From Carya illinoinensis (lineage: Eukaryota > Streptophyta > Magnoliopsida > Fagales > Juglandaceae): 64,000 nucleotides of DNA. This document shows positions 21,354 through 34,138 of the stretch, piece by piece (the first letter of the stretch is position 1; each line of letters begins with the position of its first letter). The notes under the pieces are model-generated. The model saw nothing but the letters and a program-made list of their open reading frames with translations, was not told the origin of the DNA and ran no database searches. Position numbers and translations under genes: made by a program. The stretch covers positions 23,647,864 through 23,711,863 of the forward strand of contig NC_056762.1 of the NCBI RefSeq assembly GCF_018687715.1. Direction: 5' to 3'.

Positions 21354-22402
21354 ATGTCATGGGTGAGAGACACTTCAAATAGGTTGCTTAGAGTCACATC
21401 GAGTGTTGAGAGTAGTATACACAGCTTGGAGATAGATAGCTCGTCTGTCTTTTCTTTAAGTGAGACAGGTGACAAAATTGAAATTGAACCAGAAAACATG
21501 GCTGCACCTGCACCACGCACTCTTAAGGACTATTTGCAACCCACTCGTACCACTACACCTTCATGCATAGTTTTACCAGAAAATGCACCTAATTTCTCTA
21601 TTAAGCATGGCATGATGTCAGTGATACCTCAGTTCCACGGGATGGATTCTGAGAGTCCTTACCAGCACTTGACAGATTTTGAGTTGGCTTGTGCTACTTT
21701 TATCACTAGGGCTGTTACTGATGAATTCATTAGACTTCATTTGTTTCCTTTCTCTTTAAAGGATAAAGCGAAGATTTGGTTTAACTCTTTGAGACCTAAT
21801 TCTATTTCTAGTTGGTTTGATATGCAGCGTGAATTGTTACAAAAAATTTTTCCTTTTCAGAGAACTCAGTTTTTGCAAGAGCAAATCAGTTAGTTCAATC
21901 AGAGACCTGATGAGACCTTTCAGGCCAATTGGGAAAAATTTAAGGATTTGATGAACATCTGTCCACATCATGATTTTGAATCTTGGAGGTTGGTGAGCTA
22001 TTTTTACACTAGTCTCACTCTAGAATGCAAACAGTTTGTTCAGACAATGTGCAATGGGGAGTTCTTTAGCAAGAAACTTGATGAAGCACTATCATTTTTT
22101 GACTACCTTGCTGAGAGTGCACAACAGTGGAACACTCGTACTGATCGAGTTCCATTAACAGCACAGCCACTGAGGGCTATTTCAAGAAGGGGTAGATATG
22201 AGCTTAAGGGAGACACTGATGTTCAGGCCCGAATAACTGCACTGTCTAGAAGACTGGAGGTCATGGAAATGGAAAAGGTGAAGGCTGTGAAAGTAGTAGA
22301 GGCATGTTCTATATGTGCTGATTCAACCCATAAGACCCAAGACTGCCCGATAATGCCAGTATTTCAAGAAAGTGGGTCTGAGCAGATGCAATCAGCTAAC
22401 TA
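21354..22402 (+). pseudogene. Athila-like gag (capsid region)
   Basis: Gag packages the element RNA in a virus-like particle. The frame has SIKHGMMSVIPQFHGMDSES followed by the LTDFELACATF motif and LFPFSLKDKAKIWFNSL, a signature of Athila/Tat gag (retrotrans_gag family). A stop at 21891-21893 interrupts it in frame; translation-like similarity resumes with RPDETFQANWEKFKDL and runs to a stop at 22401-22403 after a CxxC-type zinc-knuckle piece (CSICADSTHKTQDC). Confidence 0.88.
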
Positions 22403-22403
22403 G

Positions 22404-23531
22404 GTCAATAGAGCACAGAATTAGCCCTTCTCCAACACATATAATCCGGGGTGGAGGAATCACCCAAATTTCTCATGGAGAAATGATCAGCCAGGTCAGT
22501 CCCCACCACCTCAGCAGCAGCCATTTCATCAGGGTGCTCCTCAGCATCGATATCTGTCATATCAGAATAATCAGAGTTATCCTCATGTAGCTCCTCCTGG
22601 ATTTCAGCCTCATGTAGCTGTACAAAGTTCTCAGCCTTCATCATCTGCAAAGAAGACTCTAGATGACAGTATGGCACAGATGGCCAATACACTTTAGCAA
22701 TTCATGCAGATTCAGGCCACCACAAATAATCAGAACACTCAGGCCATAAATGAGTTGCGAGGCACTATTAATAAGATGAGCATAACCTTGAGCACCCTAG
22801 AGAAAGGAAAATTTCCAGCATAGCCTCAACCTAATCCTCAAGTATACAGACAACAACAACATCAAGTGCATAATGTCTCAGGAGACGTTATTGAGACAGC
22901 GAAAGCTGTTCTTACTTTGAGAAGTGGGAAGGAAGTTCCCCGACCTGAGATGACCATAGACACAGAGGTAGTTTCACCTACACCTAAAGATGCAGCAGAG
23001 TCGGATGAAGTTGAAAAAGAACCAGAGGTAGTGAGACCAGAACTGAAGAAGCCTATGAGTGCAGATGTTGAGACTAGTAAGGGATACCAACCTTTGGTTC
23101 CCTATCCTCAGAGATTGGCAGCTGGCCAAAAGAACAAGTATCACACGGAGAATCAAGAGATTTTCAAGCAAGTGAAGATCAATATTCCACTCTTGGATGC
23201 CATACAACAAGTGCCTTCATACTCAAAATTTTTGAAGGACTTGTGAACAGTGAAGAGGAAGCTGAATGTAAAGAAGAAAGCTTTCATAACAGAGCAAGTT
23301 AGTGCATTGATATTGAGTGAGACTCCTCAAAAGTTTGGAGATCCCGGCTCTCCCAACATTTCCATTATGATTGGTGAATCACGCATTAGGAGAGCTTTAC
23401 TTGATTTGGGGAGTAGTGTGAACTTGCTACCGTTCTCAGTATATGAGCAGTTGGGATTGGGTGAGCTGAAAAAGACCTCCATCATCTACAGTTGGCTGAC
23501 AGATCAATTAAAGTACCGAGGGGTATTGTAG
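22404..23531 (+). pseudogene. Athila-like gag C-terminus and protease
   Basis: The region 22404-22860 is the Pro/Gln-rich gag tail in a shifted frame. The frame at 22866-23246 has a TLRSGKEV motif typical of the gag-pol linker. The protease lies at about 23250-23531, with RRALLDLGSSVNLLPFSVYE holding the D-L-G active-site variant found in this lineage. A stop at 23244-23246 and frame change near 23500 break continuity with the RT. Confidence 0.85.
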
Positions 23532-26500
23532 AGGACGTGTTGGTCCAGGTGGACAAATTCTACTACCCAGTAGATTTTGTGGTTCTTGACATGCAGCAGC
23601 CGATCTCCACTATTTACCAAGCTCCTGTCATCCTAGGAAGACCATTTTTAGTTACATCAAATGCTTTGATCAATTGCAGAAGTGGAGTTTTGAAGCTTAC
23701 CTTTGGGAACATGGCACTTGAGTTGAACGTTTTCAACACTTGCAAGATGCCAGCACATTTTGATAACACAAGTGATTTGAATGCTGTGGAGAGTTTGACA
23801 CCAACAGATTTTATTTGCTCAACTTCTCCCTTATCTGATGATGATTATATTTTTCAGACACCTGAATTTTTACTTGATGAGAAAATTGATCATATCAATG
23901 AAGATGACTTTGATTTTTTTGATTGTTTTGCAGATTCATCTTTACCACTTGAAGTACAATTTGTGGGAGCAAGATGGAAACCCCAGTTCGAAGCTCTACC
24001 ACCACCAGACATACTTAGATCTTCAGAGGAAGAAGTTCCTCTATTGGAACTGAAACCGCTTCCTCAAGATTTAAAGTATGCGTTTCTTGGACCTGAAGAA
24101 GGCACTTTTTCGGTGGTAATTTCCTCAAAGCTAAATCAGAAGGATGAAGCCCAGTTGATTGAAGTATTAAGAAAGCATCAAGGCGCAATTGGTTGGACAA
24201 TAGCAGACATCAGAGGCATTGATGCCGCTGTATGTACCCATAGAATTCATCTTGAAGACGATGCTAGACCGGTTCGTGATGCTCAACGTAGGCTCAATCC
24301 TACCATGAAGGAAGTTGTGAAAAAGGAAGTGCTTAAACTACTCGCAGTAGGTATCATTTACCCTATCTCAGACAGTAAGTGGGTAAGTCCAACTCAAGTG
24401 GTACCAAAAAAATCTGGTTTGATTGTCATAAAAAATGATAAAAATGAGTTGATTCCAACTAGAATGGTTACTGGCTGGAGAATGTGCATTGACTATAGAA
24501 AACTTAATTCAGCCAGTAGGAAGGATCATTTTTCTTTACCATTCTTGGATCAAATTTTGGAAAGAGTAGCTGGTAATGCATATTATTGTTTCTTGGATGG
24601 CTACTCTGGTTATTATCAAATTGTTGTAGCACCTGAGGATTAGGAGAAAACCACTTTCACCTGTCCTTTTGGCACTTTTGCTTTTACTAGAATGCCTTTT
24701 GGTTTGTGTAATGCTCCAGCTACTTTTCAAAGATGCATGATGAGTATTTTTTCTGACATGATTGATGATATTTGTGAAATATTCATGGATGATTTCTCTA
24801 TTTTTGGAAAATCTTTTGAGAGTTGTTTGCATAATTTGGCACGTATTCTCCAGAGATGTGAGGAAAACAATCTTTCCCTTAATTGGGAGAAATGCCAATT
24901 TATGGTTACTCAGGGCATTGTATTGGGGCATATTGTTTCTTTTGAGGGTATAAAGGTTGACAAGGCAAAGATTGAATTAATATCTAAACTTCCTATCCCT
25001 AGGACAGTTAGGGATATTTGTTCTTTTCTTGGTCATGCTGGCTTTTATAGGTGGTTTATTCAAGGGTTTAGTTCTATTGTAAAACCTTTGTGCACTCTTT
25101 TACAAAATGATATTGAATTTGTTTGGACTGATGAGTGCCAAAAAGCTTTTGATACCTTGAAAAAGTCGCTTACCACTGCCCCTATTGTGCAACCCCCAAA
25201 GTGGGACATTCCCTTTGAGATTATGATAGATGCTAGTGACTATGCCTTAGGAGCTGTTTTGGGGCAGCAGGTGGATAACAGACCTTTTGTGATTAATTAT
25301 GCCAGTAGAACCTTGAATGATGCCCAGAAAAATTATACCACTACTGAAAAAGAATTGCTTGCAGTAGTTTTTGCACTTGATAAATTTCAGACTTACATTC
25401 TTGGTTCTCCTGTTACCATTTTCACTGACCACTCGGCTCTAAAGTATTTGTTGGCTAAGAAAGATGCAAAACCACGCTTGATTCGCTGGATTCTATTACT
25501 TCAAGAGTTCAACATCAACATTATGGATAAGAAAGGAGTTGAAAATGTGGTAGCTGACCACCTCTCTAGATTGTCATCATCTCCTTCTTCAAATGTCAGC
25601 CTTCCTCTTGATAATAGTTTCCCGGATGAGCAGCTGTTTGTGGTTGATAGAGCTCCCTGGTATGCTGACATAGTAAATTATCTGGTGACTGAGCGAATGC
25701 CTTCTGAATGGTCAACCCAAGATAAGCGTCGGTTTTTATCTGAGGTAAAACATTTCTACTTTGATGACCCATATCTTTTTAAATATTGTTCAGACCAATT
25801 GATTCGAAGATGCATTCCTGATGATGAGTTTTCTTCGGTTTTGAGATTTTGTCATATGGGTGCATGTGGTGGCCATTTTTCAGCAAAGAAAACAGTATCA
25901 AAAATTTTGCAAAGCGGTTTTTACTAGCCTTCCATGTTTAAAGATGCTTATAATTTCTGTAAGGCTTGTGAACCTTGTCAAAAATTGGGATCCATTAGCA
26001 AACGAAACATGATGCCTCTTTCCCCTATTCTGACTTTAGAAATTTTTGATTGTTGGGGAATAGACTTCATGGGACCTTTTCTGGTTTCTTTTGGAAACAC
26101 ATATATTCTTTTAACTGTGGATTATGTTTCAAAATGGGTGGAGGCCATTGCTTGCAAAACAAATGACCATCATGTTGTCCTAAAATTTTTGCAATCTTTG
26201 TTTGCTTGTTTTGGCATGCCTAAAGTTATCATAAGCGATCGGGGTTCTCATTTTTGCAACAAACCATTTTCTACACTTGTGAAGAAATATGGTATTACAC
26301 ACAGAGTTTCTACCCCTTATCACCATCAAACAAATGGGCAAGCTGAATTGGCAAACAGAGAGATAAAAATCATTTTAGAGAAAACCATCAAGCCTAATAG
26401 GAAAGATTGGTCGATTAAACTTCTTGATGCTTTGTGGGCTTATAGGATAGCTTTTAAAACAAATCTAGGGATGTCTCCCTATCGATTAGTTTATGGTAAA

Positions 26501-26947
26501 GCTTGTCATTTACCTGTTGATATTCAGCATCGAGCTTTGTGGGCCATAAAACATGTTAACTTGTCACTTGATGAAGCTTCAGGGTTGAGAAAATTGCAAA
26601 TCAATGAATTGGATGAAATTTGTCGGAATGCTTATGACAACGCACAACTGGCAAAGGAACGCATGAAAATTTTACATGATCAGAAAATTCATCTAAAGCA
26701 ATTCACACTTGGCCAGGAAGTCCTCCTTTACAACTCTCGCTTGCACATTTTTCCTGGAAAATTGAAATCCCGATGGAGTGGGCCATACATTGTAAAGACC
26801 GTTCATCCTCATGGCGCGGTAGACATTGTCAATCCGAAGAATGGTAATAGCTTCACTGTCAACGGACAACATCTAAAGTCATTTCTGAAGGTCTTTGATC
26901 CACATGAAGAGATCTTGCTTGTGCAAGACCCCAGGGAAGTGTTTTAA
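23492..26947 (+). pseudogene. Athila-like pol: RT, RNase H, integrase
   Basis: The RT starts near 24190, carries RMCIDYRKLNSASRKDHFSL and, after a stop at 24641-24643, MPFGLCNAPATFQRCM and the catalytic FMDDF. RNase H follows ([50 protein letters not shown]). Integrase has an HHCC zinc finger (near 25850-25985, broken by a stop at 25926-25928), the DDE core (IDFMGPF, ISDRGSHFCN, HHQTNGQAELANREIK) and a C-terminal GPY-like end near 26700-26900 (SRWSGPYIV). Only three in-frame breaks were found in about 3.4 kb. The protein would copy the RNA into DNA and integrate it. Confidence 0.93.
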
Positions 26948-27985
26948 GTTTTTTTTCCTTCTTTACAGTTTTCTTTACTTGCATTTATTTTATCTGTTCT
27001 TTTGCTTTGGTTTTATATTTCATGTTGATTGTTTGTTTTGCTTACTTAGTTCTGTGCACTTTGTTTTCTTTCGTTCGATTCATTGAGGACTATGTCTCTC
27101 ACTAGTTGGGGGTAGCATGTGTGCACAGTTTAAAATATATATATAAATAAAATAAAAATTAAAAAAACTAAAAAAAAAAATAAGATTTGAGAAATTTGAG
27201 CATCTTGGTGGAGTAGTTGAGTGGGATCATTTGTGAAGATTTATTTTCAAGCTTAAACATAGAGCATGATTTTTTGATGCATCATATTTTGTTGATATGT
27301 GGCTTGAAACCCTGGGATGTTATGCTTATTGAGATGAAACTTGATAAAATGTTTGTAAAACGAAAGGCAAAGCAAATTTTGAAGGACATTTTGCACATGC
27401 TTACGATTGTAGTGTTCCTTATTTACCATTCATTGATTTAACATTGGAGAAGTAAGCTGCAGGACTACCGAGCCATGCCAAAAAGAAAAAGAAAATAAAA
27501 GAGAAAGGATTGAAAAAAAAAGAAAAAAGAAAATGAATAAAGGCAACTTAGTGAACTTTCCTAAGTAAAAAGGGCTAGAAACAGTTATCCAAGACTTTGG
27601 GAGTTGAGTGTCCAACCTTTAAAAACAGAGCTGACATGAAAACTGCTAGTCCCTTGGGCTTTGAGGTAGTTAGAATCAGCAATGATTAATCTTAAGGTTG
27701 AAAAATCCTATGACAAATCATGGCTAGTAATAAGGAACACACAACTGGTCTAGCTCCACATACACATTTGAGTCTTGAGATATTTGCCTTAATTCTATGT
27801 GAAAGATTATTGAGATAGTCTTGGTGGGTATAAACCTTGGGGGATGAGTAGTAACATGTCACTTTTGTGAGAATTCAGAATGGTGTTTGATTGTTTTTGT
27901 TTGAATTTCGATCTTTATGCAATATTCATCTCAATTAATTTTCACTATTTTGCTCAAGGATTAGCAAAATGCTAGTTGGGGGGTA
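26948..27985 (+). other. 3' non-coding region and polypurine tract of the Athila-like element
   Basis: About 1 kb without a convincing gene; no env-like frame was found. 'gactatgtctctcactagttgggggta' style sequence near 27085-27115 is a common feature downstream of integrase in this lineage. The polypurine tract GTTGGGGGGTA at 27975-27985 immediately precedes the 3' LTR. The interval 27478-27540 is purine-rich. Confidence 0.75.
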
Positions 27986-30721
27986 TGATTGAGCTGAATT
28001 ATTGCATTTTTAATGCTTTTAGAACCAATATATCTTAATTCTTTCATTACTTTATCATTGGTTTTATATGGAAAAATGAATAAATCAAAGTTGTGATTTT
28101 AATTGATTAAAAGCATGAATTTCTGCCTGAATTCTACCAACTATTGATTACTGTGCATTCTAATCCATAATTTTTCTTGCTTTCCATTATCATTTGCATT
28201 TGTACCATTGTTCTTTTTGTTTTTCATGTTCATGAAGTTTCTTGAGCTATCTTTCCATCTTTGGGTTCAATCCATGAACCTCAAAAGATAGAAGCACTTC
28301 TTGCCATCCGTGAATGGAAGTTGCTCAAGCTAATCTTTCAATTATGTTATTTTGTTGTTGAGTGTTTTTTGTTTCTTTTAATCTCGATCTCCATTTTTCA
28401 TGCATACTATGGTTCATTATGTTCATGCCTTGTTCATACTTTGTCTTGAGTTTTCCCACCATTCAAACACTCCCAACTCCATCTAACTTCATACACGGCC
28501 ACACCAATCACCCCACATCATGCTCATTTAAACCGTGACCCACCATTGCCCTCCAACAAGCCACCAAACTTCCAAAGCCTAGCCCCCACTTGCCGTCCAA
28601 CCCATCCCTCATTTCCCTCAAACATAGCCACCACCTAAAAGGTGGTCAATTTGCCTTTTCATTAGCTAATTTTCCCTTAGTCATTTCGGCTAGCTACCAT
28701 CTCACCAATGGATCCCTTCATCCATACATCCTAACCATCCATCCATTGCCCATCAACCTAGGATGACCCTAAACCGCCACCTCAAAAGGATGCCTAGACA
28801 AATTGTTTTTCCAAAAGGCCAAAAAGCAAGCTTTTCCATTTCTTTATTCCCATCCACTCAGCAACCTCTCACCAAGAACCAGCCCTACTCATCTTGCCTT
28901 TTTTCTTTAACAATTCGGCAGCTACCCATCACTCACATGGTCCCTTTTAGCTTACCTCCACTCACCTACACATCATTAAACCCAAGCCCCACTTGCCGGC
29001 CAACAAAGCTCCTCCACAAAACTCTAGTCCACTTACCTAAAAGAGAGTTGTCAGTTGGTTGCCAATGCTGAAGTTGGTTTGAATTTTCTGGAGGTGTGAA
29101 TGCAAGAGGCGGCTAGTGAAGTGTGAATGCAAGAGATAGCTAGTGAAACATGAAGACATGTGGGGCTGGAAGAGAAAAATAAAAATAAAAGTAAAAGGTG
29201 CTTGGTTTGAATTGAGAAACCAATTGAATAAGATGAGAGAGGAGAAATCAGTGGAAATTCATTGAAGCTTGACATGTATAAAGAATGAAGAAACATGTGT
29301 GGAAAAAAGAGCTGAAATTAAGGAAGAGGTAGCCGAAATGAAGGAAGATAGAGAGCTACATGTGATGTAGTAAACAATTAAACACCACCGAAAAAGGAAA
29401 ATGGAAAGCATGAAAAGAAAGACACATGCAAGCTTGGTCAATGTTTACGGCAATGAGAAGAGAATATAGAGAAACATGTGCAGTCGGTGAGTGCATGATG
29501 TGCTGGAATTAAAGTATGTTGTGTTGGAATTGAGTGAAGAATAAATCGGTGCATGATTAGAGGGAAGGGAATCGGTGCTTGATTGAATAGATGAGAGATG
29601 AAGAGGCATGATTGAAGCTTTCCACCGAATTGGACATCATTGAAGTCGGTGGATTGGCTCTTTAAATAAGGGGTGCAGTCTGAATGAGAAAAAAGAACTT
29701 TTCTTCTTTGTTATTTTCTTTGTTATGTTCTTTAAATAATTGGCTATTTCTTGTGTTCGGCAGTTTGTTTTTTTTGACTTGAACATTTTGTTTGCTCGGC
29801 AGTTTGTTTTTCCTTTTGGCTTCAATGCTTTGTTGTTTTAGAATTTTTATTAAGTGTATTAAGAATTGTTCTAGAATTTTATTTCATTAAGTGTAATACC
29901 TTAATTTCTATCAAGTGTGCTAGTTTGTTTCATGAAACGAAAGAATTGTTTTAGAAGTTTTCATCAAATGTGCTAGTTTGTTTCATGAAACAAAAGAATT
30001 CTTTTAGAAGTTTTCATTAAGTGTGCTACCTTAATTTTTTGCAAGAAGGGTTCGGTTGAGACCTTTTGTTTTTTATTTTTCTGAAACATGATACATGGGA
30101 GTAGAGGGAATTGAGCTTTTCATTCGTAAAGTGAAGTGAGTCGGTTTAGATTTATTTTTCTAGAGGAGATTTAGTTGGTTTGAATTATATTTTTCAGAAA
30201 GTGAAGGAGAGAGCTTTTGTTTTTGTTTTAGTTGGGTAATTTATTTGTTGTTTACTTATTTCATGTTATTTATTTTTATTGTTTCTTTAAGCTTTCATTT
30301 AATAGTGATTACAATTGTTATGTGTTATTTTGAGAATTTGTGATTTAAATACAAAGACGAATTCTAGAATCTTAGTTTTAGGCATTTTCAATTTTCAGTG
30401 CATGTTTTGTCAATTACTTTCTAATTTAGTTTAATTCTTAATTTAGTTTTATTAATTTCTGAGTTTAATCTATTAGTCCTTTACATTCCAATCCGACAAT
30501 CAAAATCTAAAAACATGAATCTAGTCTATGACTAGTACCTTTTCCATCCATTACACATATCATCATCTTGTTTTCTCTTGTGAAGTTTTTCACATTTTTC
30601 AATGAGTTTAATTTTAAGTAACTTTTCCTGAGGAGAGGATCTAGGAATTTATTCCTAATTATTACACGACATCCTCCTGCACTTGGGATAGCCTTTGTGC
30701 TACTCATTTTTGAGTGAGTCA
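27986..30721 (+). repeat. Athila-like 3' LTR, full-length form
   Basis: At 2736 bp this LTR keeps the roughly 807 bp (29117-29923) missing in the 5' copy. At its end it has 35 bp (around 30664-30698, 'cacgacatcctcctgcactt' type) absent from the 5' LTR. A 27-bp unit 'gtgtgaatgcaagag...ctagtgaa' is duplicated near 29093-29147. Confidence 0.92.
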
Positions 30722-30727
30722 CATGTC

Positions 30728-31300
30728 ATCCACATATAACAATAGAATAATGTAAGAATTTTCAAAGTGCCTGACATAGCAACAATGATTGGCCTGACAT
30801 CTGATGTACCCTGCATTGTGCATGAAATTATCAAATTTCTTGTACCACTATCTAGGAGCTTGCTTCAGGCCATACAAGCTCTTCTTCATTCACCAAACTG
30901 AACCTTCCTTTCCCTGTACCACCAACCCCTTAGGCTGGTGCATGTAGATGTCTTCTTCAAGGTCTCCATGAAGGAAAGCTATCTTTACATTTAATTGCTC
31001 AAGAAATAAATCTTCAGTAGCAACCATAGCCAGTACCATCTTGATGGTTGTGATCTTTGCCACAGGAGAAAAGATCTCAGAGTAATCAATACCTTGCTTC
31101 TGCTGAAAGCCTTTTACAACAAGTCTGGCCTCGTATGTCTTACTACCATCATGCTCAGTTTTCACCCAGTACACCCACTTGTTGTGTAATGCCTTCTTCC
31201 CTGATGGAAGTTCTATCAACTCCCATGTCTGTTTCCCTAACAGGGAATCCATCTCATCTTTCATGGCTAGCTCCCACTTGCTAGAATTTTCATCTTGCAA
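30728..31300 (-). pseudogene. Copia reverse transcriptase, N-terminal part
   Basis: The minus strand from 31300 reads through WELIELPSGKKALHNKWVY, RLVVKGFQQKQGIDYSEIFS, VAKITTIKMVLAMVA and LNVKIAFLHGDLEEDIYM, the standard copia RT order. It then has stops near 30880 and ends at 30727 with LLLYVDD, where the Athila-like element splits the YVDDM catalytic motif. The rest of the domain continues at 19301. Confidence 0.92.
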
Positions 31301-31497
31301 GGTTTCTTCATAACTTTACGGTTCTCCTTCATCTGTCAACAGAATACAATTCAAAGTAGGTGAGAAACACTGTGGAGGACGTATAGTCCTAACTGACCTG
31401 CAAACTGCAACTATAGGAGTGGACGCCTCTAAAACTCTTGCGGAATAATAGGAATGGGTTCACTGGACCTACTCTCCCCGTCACTCACATCTCTACA

Positions 31498-32657
31498 CTA
31501 CACTATGACCTCTGGTAGTTCATCCAATCTTACAAATTCGGACTCCTGAGGAGCTACTTCAGAAGCTGTACTGGACTTGTCCTTGTACACAATTTTCTCG
31601 TTGAAAATCACATTTCTGCTTCTTATGATCTTTCGACCCCGATCATCCCAGAAACGATAGCCAAAGAAAGACAGCCAATGAAATAACAATTCTTTGACTT
31701 AGTCTCAAGTTTACTACGAGCATCATAGTCAATAAGCACATAAGAAAGACAACCAAAAGTTTTAAGGTGAGAAAATTTGACCTCTTTCCCCCTTCAAATC
31801 TCCTCAAGCAATCCACAATCCAATGAAACTGATGGCCCACTGTTTATCAAGTAAACGACAGTGCTGACTGCATGTACGCAGAAATTGGGTGGTAGTCTAG
31901 CATACAACCTCATGCTTCTAGCACTCTCATTAATGGTTCTGGTCATATGCTCAGCAACTCCATTTTGCTGTGGTGTCCTAGGAATGGTCTTCTCCATTCT
32001 GATACCCAGAGCTGCACAATACTCATTGAACCCGCCATCAATATACTCACCACCATTGTTAGACCTCAAACACTTCATTTTCAAGCCTGTCTCTATCTCA
32101 ACCAGGGTCTTCCAAGTTTTGAACACATTAAATACATCAGACTTATACTTCCAAAAATAAACCCATACCTTCCTACTATGGTCATCAATGAACGTGACAT
32201 AGTAACGAGAACCTCAAAGAGATGCCACTAGGGAAAGACCCCACACATCAGTGTGCACTAGATCCAGTCTTCCTGTCGTCAGCCTTCTGCCACTTTTCAA
32301 GAAGTTGACCTTTTTTTGTTTCCCCATAACGCAACTCTCAGACATACTGAGATCAACTGACTTCAGTTCTGGTAGCTTGCCTCTAGACAGAAGTTCTTTC
32401 ATACCTTTCTGACTCATATGGCCAAGCCTGGAATGCCACAAATCTGTTGTGCTCTCTGCAATGGTAGTAGCAATAGTGTTAATCAAACCGGTAGTCATAT
32501 AAAGTGTATCGGTTTTCTTACCCTGAGCCAATACCAATGCCCTTTTTGTGACTTTCCAGGTGTTATCTGAGAACACTACTAAATGACCACATTCATCAAG
32601 CTGCCTAACAGAAATGAGGTTCTTCTTCAACTCAAGAATGTGCCTAACCTTTTGCAA
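31498..32657 (-). pseudogene. Copia integrase region
   Basis: From 32657 down: a gag-pre-integrase zinc-binding piece (LWHSRLGHMSQKGMKELL), the core start (LDLVHTDVWGLS), the middle core near 32030-32126 (CLRSNNGGEYIDGGFNEYC) and the late core (TPQQNGVAEHMTRTINESAR), then the tail near 31600-31690 (FFGYRFWDDRGRK). Stops at 32213-32215 and elsewhere break it into frames. Confidence 0.9.
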
Positions 32658-32688
32658 GGTCCATTTGTTCTTGCTAGGGTGTGCAATA

Positions 32689-33672
32689 TCAATGTCTCCA
32701 TCCCACTATGTTCAAAGGCTCTCCATCAGCCACATACACCTTCCCAAAATCACCTGCAACATAGTTTCGCATTAGCTCCTGGTGGGAAGATGTATGGAAG
32801 GAAGCCCCTGAATCCAGTATCCAGTCATCAACTGGACTATGAACTGCAAGCGATGGTGCATCCCGTACTTCTTCAATTACCACATTAGCACTATCATTCT
32901 CGGTCTTCTTAGGAATTTTGCAGTTCTTTTTTATGTGGCTAGCTTTGCCACAATTCCAACAAGTTGCTTGCTGACCAGGCCTCGACTTGCTCTTGCCCCT
33001 GTGCTTTGATTTTGATCTTCCTCTGTTTGAGTTCTTGTCTTGTGATCTCATTCAAGAATCAACATTCAATGCTGAACTCGAACCTGAGGTCTCACCTGAA
33101 TCTTTCCTGTGCACCTTCTCAGCTAAAATCAAATCACGAATATCATCATATTTCAACTTAGATTTACCAACAGAATTACTGACAGCCATTCTCATGGCTT
33201 CTAAACTATTTGGTAGTGAAGCCAATAGTATCAGTGCATGTATCTCATCATCAAATTCAATTTCGAAAGATGACAATTGATTTGTGATAGTATTAAAATC
33301 ATTCAGATATTGTGCAACAGATGTACCATCTACCATCTTCAAATTGAATAACTTTTTCATCAAATGTACCTTGTTATTCGCTGACGGCTTTTCATATATA
33401 CCTGACAAAACCGCCATGAGATCCGCAGTCGTCTACTTCTTGATGACGTTGTGTGCAATGGATCTCGATAGGGTTAATCGAATAACCCCGAGAACCTGTC
33501 TATCCAACAGGTTCCAATCAGCCTCATCCATCTTTTCTGGTCGCTTTCCTAATAGTGGAAGATGAAGTTTCTTCCCATAAAGGTAGTCCTCTATCTGCAT
33601 CCTCCAGTAACCAAAATTCGTGCCATCAAACTTCTCGATCCCTGATACCTTCACTTCATCTCCATCCATCAT
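32689..33672 (-). pseudogene. Copia gag and protease
   Basis: Gag begins at 33672 with MMDGDEVKVSGIEKFDGTNF and YWRMQIEDYLYG, followed by a stop at 33433-33435; it resumes with LFNLKMVDGTSVAQYLNDFN and reaches a CCHC knuckle (CWNCGKASHIKKNC) near 32940-32985. The protease active site DWILDSGASFHTSSH is at about 32775-32830. The tRNA-Met-type primer site (minus TTGGTATCAAGAGC) is at about 33694-33709, next to the 5' LTR. Confidence 0.9.
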
Positions 33673-33709
33673 TTTCCCTCAGACCCAAACCTTGGCTCTT
33701 GATACCAAT

Positions 33710-34133
33710 TATTGTGAAAAATGATAACAATAAAGTGAAAAAGTAATAAGAACGAGAAAAAACAATCACACACGAGACAAGATTTACATGGTTCGATAAA
33801 TTGCCTACGTCCACGGGAGCTACAGAGGATTTTATTACTGAGGAATCACACAATACAATGGTGGGGCGATTACTGTATGTCTACAGTGTTCTACAGTACG
33901 ACCATATGATATAAGAATCATATCTATAATCAAACGGTGGAAAAAACCCTAGATCCGTGTAAAATGCATGTTGGCTCGAGGGTCGTGTCGAGCGCGCGTC
34001 GAGTGAACTTCCTTCCTGCATCTGCTTGAGCTCACTGTCGAGCTGACATTGAGTGTTCAACTCTACTTGACTTCGCTCAAGCAACCAATGCGTCCGCTCG
34101 AGCCGTGTGGACCAGACTCCACAGTACTCAACA
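33710..34133 (-). repeat. Copia 5' LTR
   Basis: Partner of 17850-18272 with many point differences. Its edge base pair at 33710-33711 is TA rather than TG. The GCTCGAGC-type module lies at about 33929-34112. Confidence 0.9.
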
Positions 34134-34138
34134 ATAAC

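Larger units (their letters stand above)
19307..30721 (+). mobile_element. Athila-like Ty3/gypsy retrotransposon, nearly complete
   Basis: LTRs at 19307-21208 and 27986-30721 flank gag and pol in the order protease, RT, RNase H, integrase. The 5-bp target duplication CATGT occurs at 19302-19306 and 30722-30726. The primer site fits tRNA-Asp, as used by Athila elements. The LTRs are almost identical apart from one large deletion and a 35-bp indel, so the insertion is recent. Gag and pol have a handful of stops, so this copy would need helper proteins. It is inserted in the copia element in opposite orientation. Confidence 0.93.
17850..34133 (-). mobile_element. Ty1/copia retrotransposon interrupted by an Athila-like element
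   Basis: Two LTRs of about 424 bp (17850-18272 and 33710-34133) flank an internal region read on the minus strand in the order gag, protease, integrase, reverse transcriptase, RNase H. The target duplication ATAAC occurs at 17845-17849 and 34134-34138. The 11.4-kb gypsy element at 19307-30721 sits inside it; without that insert and its duplicated 5 bp the copia element is about 4.9 kb, a normal size. Stop codons in gag, integrase and RT make it non-functional now. Confidence 0.93.

Noticed and set aside
27217..27441. Possible env-like gene downstream of the Athila-like integrase
   Set aside because: Only 74 codons with no signal peptide, transmembrane pattern or splice context typical of env-like genes.
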